Assembly: GCF_036711975.1 (NCBI RefSeq)
Contig: NC_091972.1
Location: 28,587,001-28,651,000, forward strand
From: Onthophagus taurus
Taxonomy: Eukaryota; Arthropoda; Insecta; Coleoptera; Scarabaeidae
Direction: 5' to 3'
DNA length: 64,000 nt
Shown here: piece by piece, positions 45,075 through 56,458 of the stretch
How the letters are laid out: each line of letters begins with the position of its first letter
Numbering within the stretch: position 1 is the stretch's first letter
Position numbers and translations under genes: made by a program
The notes under the pieces: model-generated
The model's input: only the letters and a program-made list of their open reading frames with translations
Database searches by the model: none
What the model was told of the DNA's origin: nothing

Positions 45075-47809
45075 CAAGTGTCCCGAAACTCAACGTCAAG
45101 CGGGCACCGGGTGAGAGGCCAACCCATACCTGTTCTGGTAAAAATAAGAAAAAAAAAGTCTCTTACAATTAGTTAAGTGGTAATAGACACATTTTTGAAA
45201 ATGTTAAAAATCATTCCCGTATATCATATCTTTAGGTACTATGGTCAGAAATGTTCGCAATTTAATAGTGATTTTTTTAATAATGTATCCCTAATGAACC
45301 ATGTTACTATAGCAGTCACAAATCGAACAACAAAAGTCGTTAGTTTTACGAAAAAAAAGTATTAGTTTGATTGAGTTAGGTTGAAAGAATTTATGTCTAT
45401 TAAGTTTGACACACGATTTCTAAACAAAGGAGTAGTACAACACCCTTGCCAAGTTATTTTAAAAGATGGCCTGTTTAGTCAAGATTTCAAAATGGTATAA
45501 CACTTGCCATTTTTCTTTTCCTAAAAAATATGATTGCCTGTTTTTCTGCAAAAAACACGTTATTTAAAAAATTCATACTTTCGTATGTTATTTGTATTTC
45601 CTCCAAAATGATTTAACAACTTTGTTAGAAGATGTGCCACTCTATATCTACAGAGAAATGTGGTTTCAACAAGATGGTTGCCGAGCTCATTATGCTTGTC
45701 TTGTATGGGATTGCATACAGAATACCCAGAAAGATGGATTGGGCGTCGTGGTTCGATTTCGTGGCCTCCTCATTCTCTGGGTCTAAATTCCTTTGATTTT
45801 CTTATTAGGATTGCATAAAAGAAACAGTGTATTAAAAACTGAAAATCTTGACGAACTGAGCCACAATATTTATACAGCAGCAGAAGAAATAAATGCAAAG
45901 AGATTTGCACAACTAGTAAAAAGATCTTTTCTGTGACGACGCAGAGCTTGTATTAGTGCCGACGGCAAATAATTTAAGCATTTGCCTTAGTTTTAAGAAA
46001 ATAATGCTATAAAATTAATAATAAATAAATTTGTTTGTTTAATTTTATCTTTAGATTAACCTTATTTAAAAGAGTCTTTTTGCAAGACATAAGGGTAACC
46101 ATCTTGTTGAAACCACATTTTGTACTTCGTAGATATTGACTGGCACATCTTCTAACAAAGTTAAGAGGGAATAAAAAGTAAATACAAATAACATACAAAA
46201 GTATGAATTTTTTAAATAACGTGTTTTTTGCAGAAAAACAGGCAATAATATTTTTTATGACAGGAAAAGTGACAAGTGTTGTACCATTTTGGAAACTTCA
46301 CTAAACAGGCCATCTTTTAAACCTTACTTGCCAAGGGTGTTGTACTACTCCTTTTTTTAGAAATCGTGTGTCAAACTTGATAGACATAAATTCTTTCAAC
46401 CTTAACTCAATCAAATTAATATATTTTTTTGCAAAACTAACGACTTTTGTTGTTTGATTTATGACTTCTACAGAAGCATGGTTCACAAGGAATAGATTAT
46501 TAAAAAAATCACTATTAAATTGCGAACATTTCTGACCGTAGTACCTACACAGGAAAAAATCGTGTCGTGTAAAAATTTTAGAGTAGTTGGTAAAAAGAAT
46601 TAGAGTAAAAATTGTAATATCACTTGGTAAAAACAACTCTAATGTACACTATATTTAATATTAATATAGAGTTCATATATTATTCACTTAATAGAGTAGT
46701 TTTTACAGTTCTCTAAAGGAAAGTTCTTTTTTACTTATGTTAGTGAAGTTATGTAATATATAAAACATTAAATTTTACACGAGACGTGTACTTTTCCTTC
46801 GGGTACTTCGTGGGCACCGCACTATTTTGCTCGGGATTACTCGTCGGTACCACGTGAACAACATGTAGTGTGATACAGCTAAAATTTAACGGTCATCTAC
46901 TAAACGAGTCGAAACTCGATAGCGTCTCGAGACCTGATTTACGCGATATAGAAAGAGAGAACGATTATTTTTATTTTAATTGTTTGCCAAAATAAAACAT
47001 TCATGATGTGATTAATGGAACTTCCGGAAGATTTTACATACGAGTTTCTTGTGAAGATTGGTAAGTATGTGCAACTTGGTGCAACTATACATATAGGAAA
47101 CTTATAGAAGACTCATTAGATGCAGTTTTGATGGCGATTCGGTGGAAACTTTAAAATGAATTAAGTATTATATATGTTATTATGTATATAAAAAGAATTT
47201 ATTTTTTTAAAATTTAAGTTATAACAATATATTACAAGTAAAAATAAAAACAAATATTTTATAATTTTGATTTTTATTACAAACGTAAAACTTCCCTAAA
47301 AATACACCACTTCCTATTAAATATTAACACTAATAAGTGAAAGATACACACTATTTAGTGATATTTTGTCCATTAATAGAGTAAAATTAGAGTGAATTTT
47401 TAATAATTTACACTGATTAGATTAGAAATGTATCTAATTAGAGTCACGACAACATCTAGTTAGATTACATATAATACACTGTTACAGAGTAACGATTTTA
47501 CACTATTTAATAAACACCATCTTCTCACTATTTAGTGTAAATTTTTAATCTATTCACCTACACTATATAGTGCAAAAAAATAACTCTAAATAAATTGGAC
47601 CGATCTGAACCATGTTTTAGAGTTGATTTTTACTCTATATTTTTTCCTGTGTAAAGATATGATGTACGGGACCGATTTTTAACATTTTCAAAAGTATGTC
47701 TATTACCACTTAACTAAGAGACATGAATTTTTTTCTTATTTTTACCAGAACAGGTATGGGTTGGCCTCTCACCCGGTGCCCGCTTGACGTTGAGTTTCCG
47801 GACATCCTG
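45075..47809. mobile_element. Mariner foldback carrying the transposase catalytic block in both orientations
   Basis: The left end CAAGTGTCCCGAAACTCAAC and right end ...GTTTCCGGACATCCTG are flanked by TA. Arms of several hundred bp match inverted (e.g. ACACCCTTGCCAAG near 45440 and its inverse near 46325). WFQQDGCRAHYA, the second catalytic-Asp block of a mariner transposase, is encoded on + at about 45660-45695, and the WFQQDG part again on - at about 46097-46120. An inverted duplication of the gene's end probably created it. The right arm is split at 46548-47651. Confidence 0.75.
46548..47651. mobile_element. 1104-bp element with CACAGGAAAAAAT ends, TA target
   Basis: CACAGGAAAAAAT at the left and ATTTTTTCCTGTG at the right. 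The pre-insertion sequence is known from the opposite arm of the host foldback (near 45227) and shows a simple TA duplication. Subterminal regions repeat AGAGTAAAA and ACTATTTAGTG motifs in both orientations. No transposase is visible. A short exon-like stretch lies at 47013-47060. Confidence 0.75.
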
Positions 47810-48737
47810 TATATATATTTTTTAAATCAAATAAACATAGCAACAGTTGATTGTATTCAAAAATTTTCTGAAGTGTCAAATTAAAAATCCTGTTTTTTAA
47901 GATGGATTACGAGAAGTTTAACATGTTAGAATGTTACACATTAGAAAATGAAGTAAATTTTATATAAATTTTTAGTAAGTTTAATTTCTTTGACGATACT
48001 AAAAAAAGTTTATTTTTAACTTTATTCTAAAACAATAAGAAATAGACCTATCTAACCCCATATTTTTGTAATCAGAAAAAAATAACGAATTTAATAAGCG
48101 AATAATCAGTGGTTGTTTCCATTTAAAAAAACGAAAATTGTCATGATATCTCAAAATCTAAAACAGAAAATTTTTTTTTGATTATCAAGAATTTCTCTGT
48201 AAAAAAGTGTCCATATAATGTCTTAATTATAATACTCCACCTATAATAATAACCAAGATAATTGCACTTGCTGGTTTTACGATATTTTCAATTTTGGCCT
48301 CTAGGGGAAAAACAAAAGATGATAGCGCTTTGAGGTTTTTAACATTAGCAGTTTCTCGAAAAACGAGATCATGACATGTAAGCTACTTTTTGTCTAACTC
48401 TTATAATTTCCGAAATAGCCTATTCGGACATCGAATTTGAACCAGCCTGTACATGAAACATTTTTGTTAGGTGAATACATTTTGTGTTTTGACAGTTTCT
48501 AATTGTCAATTCAAATTTCTATTTTCAAGTGTTACGCTGTTACCAACTACTACATACCTATTTCCCTACATTGTCAAAATTTATTTTATTTAAAAAAAAT
48601 AAAAGATAAAAACGCGAATTACAAAAAACAGCATATAAAACACGTTTCATAAGACTTAAAGCACTCATTCATTAAAAAAGTCGTGGCTTCGCCACTCGTT
48701 TTTCAACTTGAATTCGTGCATTTCAAACGTGCTCAAC

Positions 48738-49002
48738 CTTTGATTATATATAATATGGATTGAGCCAACGAGAGAGATAGCTTGCGCAAGGTGATCGAAC
48801 CGAAATAGACATAGAAGCGTACTGCCATATAATGGTTGTACTGATAGAAGTGAGATAGATATAGAAGCGTACTGACATATAATATATCTATCTTTGTTAC
48901 ACTTTCACATTATCGCTTTCCATCTGCGTCTATTCACCTTGAGCAACATTTTTGTTAGTAGATATATTCAGTTAGCTCAATCCATATTATATATAATCAA
49001 AG
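48738..49002. mobile_element. 265-bp MITE, 8-bp target duplication
   Basis: The ends CTTTGATTATATATAATATG and complement are flanked by TGCTCAAC (48730-48737 and 49003-49010). A second copy of the family sits at 52335-55595 with its own 8-bp duplication. The 8-bp duplication fits hAT, P or Merlin-like elements; the termini do not identify which. Confidence 0.85.
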
Positions 49003-49010
49003 TGCTCAAC

Positions 49011-50455
49011 ACATCTAACGTGTGTTGTTTTGCATCCTTCTCCTTTTCTTGTTTCAACTCTTGGTAGCAACTTATAACTGAGTTAATACCACGTGAAACG
49101 TTAGCGCTACGCTCTTCATTAGAATCATTTTCAAGAAGGATGGTTATGCCCTGTTCAAAATGCGTAAGTGCAATGGATAAATCTTTTAAAGTTAATTGTC
49201 GATTTGTTAAATTCTCAATTATTTCTTCCTATTCCGCCTTTTCGTTCTCTGCTAATTTAATCAACTCATCGTTCGAAAGTGGTTGACGATCAGCATCCAA
49301 CAAATTCACAATATCATCTTCCTCTAAGTCTTGAAAACCAACTACTTTTACCAAACTTAATATATTTTGTCTGATTTCTGGAAGAATGAGTTCAGAGCTA
49401 CTGTTACTAGTTGCAGGACTAACACAACCTGATAAAATTTTTTTCCAAGCTCGGTTTAAAGTTGTCGGTTTCATCTCATCCCACGATTCGTCAATATTGT
49501 CCACAGCATCTTTAATATTAAATTTTTTTTTGGAGATTATCCAAGAGAAGCAGAATTCTTTGGTCCAAATTAGATTTCCGCAAGTATTCTTTCACTTCAG
49601 GACAAAAGTGATTATTGAACTAATTTTGGAATAGGCTTTTTGTCATCCAAGCTTTTTTATTAGACTTCCAAACAACGGGTAATCTACTTATATTTATTCC
49701 TTTTAAAGCCCTTGGATTTTCGGGCTTGTATATCAAAAGCGGTTTCAACTTAAAATCTCCAGTGCGCCTGCATTTGCGCCAAGTAGAAGCGCCAATCAGT
49801 CCTTAGATGCTTTAAATCCCGATGCAGCTTTTTCGTTCATAGAAAGAAAACTTCTGTCAGGCATTCTCTTCCAATATAGGGCTGTTTCATCTACATTAAA
49901 TATTTGTTCTGGAACGTATCCACCTCTTTCAATAATTACCTTCAACGCCATTGGATACGCCAGAGCTATATCGGTATCTGCGCTAGCTGCTCCACCTTTC
50001 ATCTTGACGTTGCGCAAGTTATGCCGTTTTTTGAATTTTTCAAACCAACCGCGACTTGCCAAGAATTTTTCATCCATCGATGGACCATCACTTGTCCCTT
50101 CACCATTCCAATGTTCAAAAATAGATATTGCCTTTTCCTGTATATTTATTTGACTCATAGCCATTTTTCGTTGATTGTTGTCTTCAATCCACATCATCAA
50201 TAATTGCTCCATTTTTTCCATTCTATCACTTCGTTTACTTGTTAATTTAGACACACTTAAAGAAGCAGCGGACTGAGAATGTAGTTTAATTTTTTCTTTA
50301 TCCTTTCGAATTGTTTGAACTGTTGATTTGGGAAGACCCAAAGCGTCACAAATATCAATAATTCTTTCAGAGGCGTCTATCCGACGAAGTACTTCGAGTT
50401 TTGTTTGTAGGGAGATAGCTTTTCGGTTTCTTTTTTTTATCCCACCGGTATTCAT
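49011..50455 (-). pseudogene. Tigger/pogo-like transposase, internally deleted
   Basis: 49796-50455 encodes the CENP-B-type helix-turn-helix N-terminus (SLQTKLEVLRRID ... LGLPKSTVQTIRKDK), a Tc5-type second DNA-binding domain (RGWFEKFKKRHNLRNVKMK), and the start of the DDE core (IFNVDETALYWKRMP). A stop ends this frame at 49796. Further blocks continue to about 49550, ending in an LLLDN-like second catalytic site. The sequence then jumps to DAVDNIDESWDEMKP (about 49440-49510), so roughly 100 residues around the third acid are deleted. The C-terminal region continues to about 49020. It is inactive. Confidence 0.8.
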
Positions 50456-50808
50456 GTTCTCTACAAAACGAATTCACACTAATTAAGTCCATAACAATAT
50501 TTTTATACAAGTTTTATAAAAAACATTTATTCGAATAAAGCCCAAGACTTACATCACCGATCAATTAATCAAGAAGCTGTACTTACCAACAAGTTATAAC
50601 ACATACACTTAATAACCAAAAACAAAAATTCAAATAAACAGTTCCACGTACTTTAAACTTACTAAGGGTTTATTGTCCAAGAGGCAACTGAGATGCACAC
50701 GAAATAGGGGAATTACCGAAGTTTGGCCGTAAATCGAAACATTGGTATAAATTAAAAAAATAAAACAAAAAAACTTCTTAACTTGCTATATTTAATAAAT
50801 TTGAAGTC

Positions 50809-50842
50809 AAACTAGTTTCGGGGCTAGCCCCATCCTCAGTGA
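50809..50842 (-). ncRNA. Candidate hammerhead ribozyme at Penelope terminus
   Basis: On the minus strand: CTGAGGA (50833-50839), stem II GGGG-CTAG-CCCC (50820-50831), GAAA (50816-50819) and the palindrome AAACTAGTTT as stem III. It lies past the endonuclease stop, where Penelope-like elements carry hammerheads in their pseudo-terminal repeats. Confidence 0.65.
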
Positions 50843-51231
50843 CAACTGAATTTAAAAGGAGAAAACACAATGTTAAAATCATTCGAGAAAATATTAAATT
50901 AATTTTGGACAATATTGAAGTTAAACTTATAAAATATATAAAAATGTAAATGACGAACAGGAGCAAAAACAATAAAATAAAAATAAAAATAATAATAAAA
51001 AACAACTAAACGCAGGTAAAAATCACTTAATAACAAAGATATACCTTGTTGAAAAATAATCAAAAACCATGTTGAACCTTTAAAGAAACGTGAAGAAACA
51101 AGACTGAGGACAAATGTGAAAAACACACTGAAAAGAAATGAGAGAGAGAAAAAGAGAAAAAAAGAAAAAGTGAAATAGAAATATAGAATTTAAAGAGCGC
51201 CAAAAATGAATATGACTTGTAAATTGAATTG

Positions 51232-52334
51232 TTATTTTAAATTTAGGTATGTAACTAAAGGTTTATACAAATTTTGAATTTGATCATTTAAAGTTCTATA
51301 ATTATTGTTTAAATTCAGTTTGTGAATTTCCAGCAATTCCAAAAGATCCAACCTAAAACCCTTCTGACATTTGTGAATTAAAGATGTGTTATCATAATCA
51401 ATTTTATGCCCCGTTTCTATTTTGTGTTTGTAAACGTTGGATTGTATTTTGTGTTTGTGCTCGCTAACACGAGTTTCCAATTTTCTCCCTGTTTGACCAA
51501 TGTAAATACCATTACAATGGGGTCATACACGATTTTTTTTTTATTATATTTTCTGAAAGTTTATATAAAAATATAGTTACCGTTATTTTTTTTTTTAATA
51601 TTTTCGAACAAAGTCATTGTTAAAAAAATTATTGAAAATTTATATACCCATTTGCGCTTTTAAAATTCCCGCGTTGATGACGTACGATTCTCACTTTTGC
51701 GTCCCCTGCTCCCCGCTCAAATGCGAGAAAGAGATGAACGTCATTTAGGTTGTATTGAAAAGAGATAGAGTGTTTGTAGGTTATGTTTATTATGTTTTGT
51801 TCATGGATGTAATAGAGACACTGTATTACATCCATGGTTTTATTTTGACACTGTCACACCGCAAGCGCTATCTAACGGACAATTTAACTTGTTTTAGGCA
51901 GTGCGGTTCCTACGTCACAGAAAAGCCGCGAAATTATTTCGTTTGAATATTTATTATTTTTCACTTCAAATTACGCAAAATATAAAATTGATCAAAATAT
52001 TTCTTTTACTTTGTGTTCATGCATATACTTGCATATATCGTTTGACGTAAAAATTTTCTCTAAATTTAATAAGTGTGTATGACCCCATTAGAGCAACTGA
52101 TAGAGTACACCCCACTTTCTTTCAAATGATTAAAATCTTTATAGTGATAATTGGATAAAAGTTTAAAAATGGAATTGTTATTTGAGAAAGCCAATGAAAT
52201 ATTAAACTTACTAAAAATATTCTTAGACAATAAAGAAAAATGGTTAAACGCAATAGGTTTATAAATTGTATTAGTGGAAATTTTAACATATAAAGGGTCA
52301 TATTGACGTTGAATTTTATAAAAAAGGTTATTAA
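51232..52334 (-). pseudogene. Penelope linker and GIY-YIG endonuclease, split by a 568-bp element
   Basis: From 52334 downward the frame runs through FYKIQRQYDPLYVKI and YKDFNHLKESGVYSISCSN. It is cut by an insertion at 52086-51519 and continues in the same frame as CNGIYIGQTGRKLETRVSEH, the GIY...YIG catalytic core, and then HKIQSNVYKHKIETGHKI to a stop at 51232. Apart from the insertion the domain is intact. Its role is target-site cleavage during retrotransposition. Confidence 0.8.
51519..52086. mobile_element. 568-bp non-autonomous element in the endonuclease frame, AT duplication
   Basis: The ends are GGGGTCATACAC and GTGTATGACCCC. Comparing the flanks with the uninterrupted Penelope frame gives a 2-bp AT duplication. 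An inner inverted pair (ATGGATGTAATAGAGACACTG and inverse) lies near 51803-51835. The AT target is reported for ISL2EU/IS4EU-type transposons, but the assignment is tentative. Confidence 0.7.
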
Positions 52335-52353
52335 CTTTGATTATATATAATAT

Positions 52354-55127
52354 CCTTGTTTATAGATATACATAGTTATCCAACCGGTCGAGTTGGGTTG
52401 CTCTAGCTCGTGCTGTCTCTAACGGCAAACGAGAAAAACATCATTTATGAATGAATTGAATAAAATTGGAAATCCAACTTGTAGTAGAAGTTGCATACTC
52501 AGAATAAAAGATTAATTGAATTTATGTGATTGAACACGAAATTATTTAACATATAAAATATTTAATTATATTAAACATTACATCTAAATATTTTAAAAAA
52601 TATCTATCTGTCCTTTTTTTATAACAGAGAACCAAAAATTGCCTTGCTAATTAAATGGTGAGTTTTGATTTTTGTTCGTCCTATTGCAGACTTAATTCCA
52701 GACGTGGTAGCGCCGAGCGTTTCTACACATATCAAACGAGTAGGTAGTATAAACAAAGTTTTTTTGCAACTACTCGTGTTTGGATAAACGATTTCACGTA
52801 TACAAATTCGTTCTTTCTTCGTTATTTCGTCGTTGAGAATTTTTTGGTTAAAATACAAATACGAAAATTAAGAAATATTAATTAGAATCAATTAAATAAA
52901 TAAAAACGAAGTATGTATTTCTGATTTTATTAACGAGTGTTTCTAAATTGATGTGAAAGATTTCAAGGGATGATTTTTCAGCGAAAATTACGGAGTGTTT
53001 TTCATATAACTTTTTGCTCAAAACCAAGTTATAGCTTTAATAATAATTAAGGGAAAAATCTGCAACTTTCTTATTTCTTGACATTTTACAACTAACAAAT
53101 TGTTAATTTGGCATAACTTCATTTCTTTGACTAATAATAACCAATCTCTGAATTAATTCACTTGAGCCTGTATATTATTTTTATTTTTTTGTGATCAAAC
53201 TAACAATTTTAGGAGAAAATGTCAAGAGACAAAAAAGTTCCGTATTGAATCCCACTACTTATGTTGTAAAATAGTAACTTTATTGCTTATTTTAATTATG
53301 CATGGAAAGGGACATGATTGCTGAAAAAACTAAAATGATTTTTGTTTATGGAGCAGGGATATTAATTATGCCCAAAATTTATTCGAACAAAGATTTCTAG
53401 ACAGAAACATCCTATCTTGTGTAAGATCTTCAATAGAGAAAAAGGCGCTACAAGAAATTCAATGTTTAAGCTGCTGTTTGTAATAATCCATATATTTCTT
53501 CTCGCGTAATTTCTTATGACTCTGCTGTACCCCATGCGGTGTACTTAGATTTTTACATTGCCATAAATTTCACCCGTACGCTCTTTGCATCACGTCTGTC
53601 AAGTTAGCACTACATCTTGCGATTTGAATAAAAAAAGTATGCATTAATTATATTATCGCTTAATTTGTTGTAATTTTTATGAATAATTTTTGAGGTATTG
53701 CATTTTTGAGGTAGTGCTAACTTGACAGTGGGAATCTATGGTAAAGAGTGGAGACAACAAAAAACTAATGACGTCATAAATTGTCGCTTAATTTGTTGTA
53801 ATTTGTCGTAAAGTTTACAAATTTGTCGCATCCTTTTTTATAAACAATATTTGAAATATTGCATTTCTTTTCTTCAAATTTATTTTAGTTGGTGGCGTAG
53901 CAACGCGCGCGGGGTACAGCTAATATTGTTTATAAAAAAGGATGCGACAAATTTGTAAAGTTTACCACAAATTATAGCAAATTAAGCGACAATTTATGAC
54001 GTCATTAGTTTTTTGTTATCTCCACTCTTTACCATAGATTCCCACTGTCAAGAAGTTAGCACTACCTCAAAAATGCAATATATCAAATATTGTTTATAAA
54101 AAAGGACGCAACAAATTTGTAAACTTTTCGACAAATTACAACTAATTAAGCGACAATGAATGACGTCATTAGTTTTTTGTTATCTCCACTCTTTACCATA
54201 GATTCCCAATGTCAAGTTAGCACTACCTCAAAAATGCAATATTTCAAGTATTGTTTATAAAAAAGGAAGCGACAAATTTGTAAACTTTACGACAAATTAC
54301 AACTAATTAAACGACAATTAATGCAAATTTATTAATGACAATTAATTCAATGTTTTTTTTATTCAAATCGCAGGATGTAGTGCCAACTTGACAGACGTCT
54401 TTGCATCAAGAGCTTTAGGAGAATGATATCCAAAAGCCATTTTCATTTTGTTATTAGATACAAGTATGCTTTATTGGTTACTAGAAAATTCTTATTGGTT
54501 ACGTGAAATGAATTACTAACGACGTTGGGCAGTTAATATATTTTGCGGGATTATAGGTAACTTTACAATTGGCTCTTCCTTCGAAAAACCATGCTTATCA
54601 AAAAATATGTAGCCTTAACAATTGAAAAATATTGATGGCGCTTCTAATATGCAATAAAAATCGTTCAGAATACTTTCCGCCTTTATACGATGAAAGTTTT
54701 ATCTGAAACTTTTTTGAAAAAATTGATGTTTTATGAGTTATTAGGTAGTCGCAATTTGAATGACTCGGTATATAAAATATAATCTTCAAAACAAACTTCT
54801 TAAAAAGATTCAACGCAGTTGGTTTCCTCTCATAAAACCTGTTCATACACCTACTTAAAAAAATTTGGCGTCTACAAATCGGTACCTACCGACGAATAGT
54901 CTCCAACAATTCGGTATTATTCTCGAAGGCCACTTTATCGATTTTTTTCTATGTAAGAAATACTAAAATATATGCAACTTATTTTACGTTTTTCGTAGTA
55001 ATACGTAAGGGCGCGTATAGTAAAATTAAAATTTTTATGAATGGCGACACATAAATTACCCTGCCATCTGGGTATCATGTGCACAAACTAACATCGGTTG
55101 AATAACTATATATATCTATAAACAAGG
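52354..55127. mobile_element. 2774-bp element inserted in the MITE, 7-bp duplication
   Basis: The ends CCTTGTTTATAGATATACAT and onward match over about 33 bp inverted at the right. The flanking duplication is ATAATAT (52347-52353 and 55128-55134). Small frames inside (52619-52858 and 54598-54846, minus) are not recognised. The transposon class is unknown. Confidence 0.75.
53593..54397. mobile_element. 805-bp modular foldback with 11-bp target duplication
   Basis: CGTCTGTCAAGTTAGCACTA at the left is inverted at the right with three mismatches in 25. TCTTTGCATCA flanks both (53582-53592 and 54398-54408). Inside, a module of about 170 bp (ATGACGTCATTAGTTTTTTG, then CTCCACTCTTTACCATAG, then an AAAAAAGGANGCGACAAATT stretch) occurs once in one orientation and three times in the other. 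The long duplication is nearest to Mutator-like elements (8-11 bp). Confidence 0.8.
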
Positions 55128-55603
55128 ATAATATGGATTGAGTCAACGAGAGAGATAGCTTGCGCAAGGTGATCGAACCGAGATAGACATAGAAGCGTAC
55201 TGACATATAATAGGCGTGCGTTAATTTTGGCGGTAAATTTAAAACAAAATTAATAAATGAAAAAAGAAAAAAAAAAAATAAAATAAAATAAAATTTCCTT
55301 ATTGTTTATAATACTTACAGGTGATGTGAAACTGTATTATCGCAAACTTTGCACACGAAACAATACATTTTTAAACATAATGGTGTGACTGGCTGTGACA
55401 CAACAAAACGATAAACGTCAAATGGAAGAGGTTTGACACTTTTGTGCGCATGCGCCCGTCTGTTTATTACCGTTTTATGTCTATCTTTGTTACACTTTCA
55501 CATTATCGCTTTCCATCTGCGTCTATTCACCTTGAGCCACATTTTTGTTAGTAGATATATTCAGTTAGCTCAATCCATATTATATATAATCAAAGGTTAT
55601 TAA

Positions 55604-56458
55604 TTAATTTAGTAGGAAAGTTATTATCTAAAGCCAAAGAATATATATAGTTAATTTCATTTTTTCTGTTATTTTCAGTTAAACGATAATTAAACATACG
55701 ATTAATTAAAAATCTAAAATTAGAAAGTTTTTGTGACATGGGATGTGTTGAATCAAACGGGATAATTGTAGGAATAACAGTAAGTTTTCTGTAAATGTTA
55801 TAATCTAATTTATCAAATGAACGAGTTAAAGTTAGGTATAAGAAATTTAAAGAATTATTACTTTCAAATTCTGTTGTAAAGTTAAGTTTAGGATGTATAT
55901 TATTTAAAAAAGTTAAAAATTCATTCATCCCCATCCTAAACATAACATACATCATCTACATAACGAGTCCAAGAATGGATATTGTTCTTAAAAGGATTGA
56001 CATTATTAATAATATAATTATTTTCTATATGATCCAAGAAAATGTCAGCAAGAAGACCTAACTAAAAATTCATTATTAAAAGTACAGAAATTTTGTGTAA
56101 TAACATGTTTCTGTATTATATTACAATGTTCTATTGTTATGTCATTATTAAAAAAATCCTTACAAATTTTTGAGGTTAATTCTAGAGTTAAATCTATTGA
56201 AACATTAGAATAAAGATTAGTAATATCAAAGGAAATTAAAATTTTGTTATGAAAATTAAGAATTTTAGTTTTATTTATAAATTCTGAAGAGTTTTTTACT
56301 GTAAAAATTGGTTTAAAATCAATTAATTTAAAAATATTTAATAAAAATTTCGAAATTTTAGCAGTAGGTGAAGAATTAAAAGCTGTTATCGGACGAATGG
56401 GAATGTCTTTCTTATGGAGTTTGGGGAGGGAATACAATCTCGGTACTGTAGGATTCAT
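55604..56458 (-). pseudogene. Penelope reverse transcriptase, frameshifted
   Basis: Penelope RTs are related to telomerase RT. MNPTVPRLYSLPKLHKKD opens the palm-proximal region, the equivalent of the LYGLPKxHK motif. RPITAFNSSPTAKISKFL and ISFDITNLYSNVSID (the first catalytic Asp in FDITNLYSNV) follow. After a frame change near 56045 comes RYVDDVC with the catalytic YVDD at about 55951-55962. Another frame change leads into FLTFLNNIHPKLNFTTEFE and SLNFLYLTLTRS. The order is complete, but two frameshifts around the active site prevent translation. Confidence 0.8.

Larger units (their letters stand above)
44585..48449. mobile_element. Mariner-type element, adjacent to the foldback and sharing its TA
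   Basis: It begins CAGGTGGTTCAAATTCGATG and ends with the complement ...CATCGAATTTGAACCAGCCTG. TA at 44583-44584 is shared with the neighbouring foldback; TA at 48450-48451 closes it. TIRs extend over 200 bp (GCAATTATCTTGGTTATTAT near 44770 and its inverse near 48240). A nested mariner occupies the middle. Confidence 0.85.
43119..48729. repeat. Tandem 578-bp repeat, second copy split by transposons
   Basis: Copy one is about 43119-43696. Copy two begins at about 43697, is interrupted after GGGAGGTGTA at 43934, and resumes at 48450 with CATGAAACATTTTTG. Each carries a subterminal hairpin, TCGTGGCTTCGCCACTCG, within a longer palindrome bounded by CGCGAATTACAAAA and its complement. Frames of about 60 codons in each copy have no recognisable similarity. 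Confidence 0.75.
52335..55595. mobile_element. Second copy of the 8-bp-TSD MITE, itself interrupted
   Basis: CTTTGATTATATATAATAT at the left and ATATTATATATAATCAAAG at the right, flanked by GTTATTAA (52327-52334 and 55596-55603). 55135-55207 and 55481-55595 match the 265-bp copy at 48738. Between them this copy has about 270 bp of extra internal sequence. Element 52354-55127 is inserted near its left end. Confidence 0.85.

Noticed and set aside
50778..51126. Phe/Ile-rich minus-strand frames
   Set aside because: Low-complexity AT sequence in the Penelope terminal region; no coding pattern.
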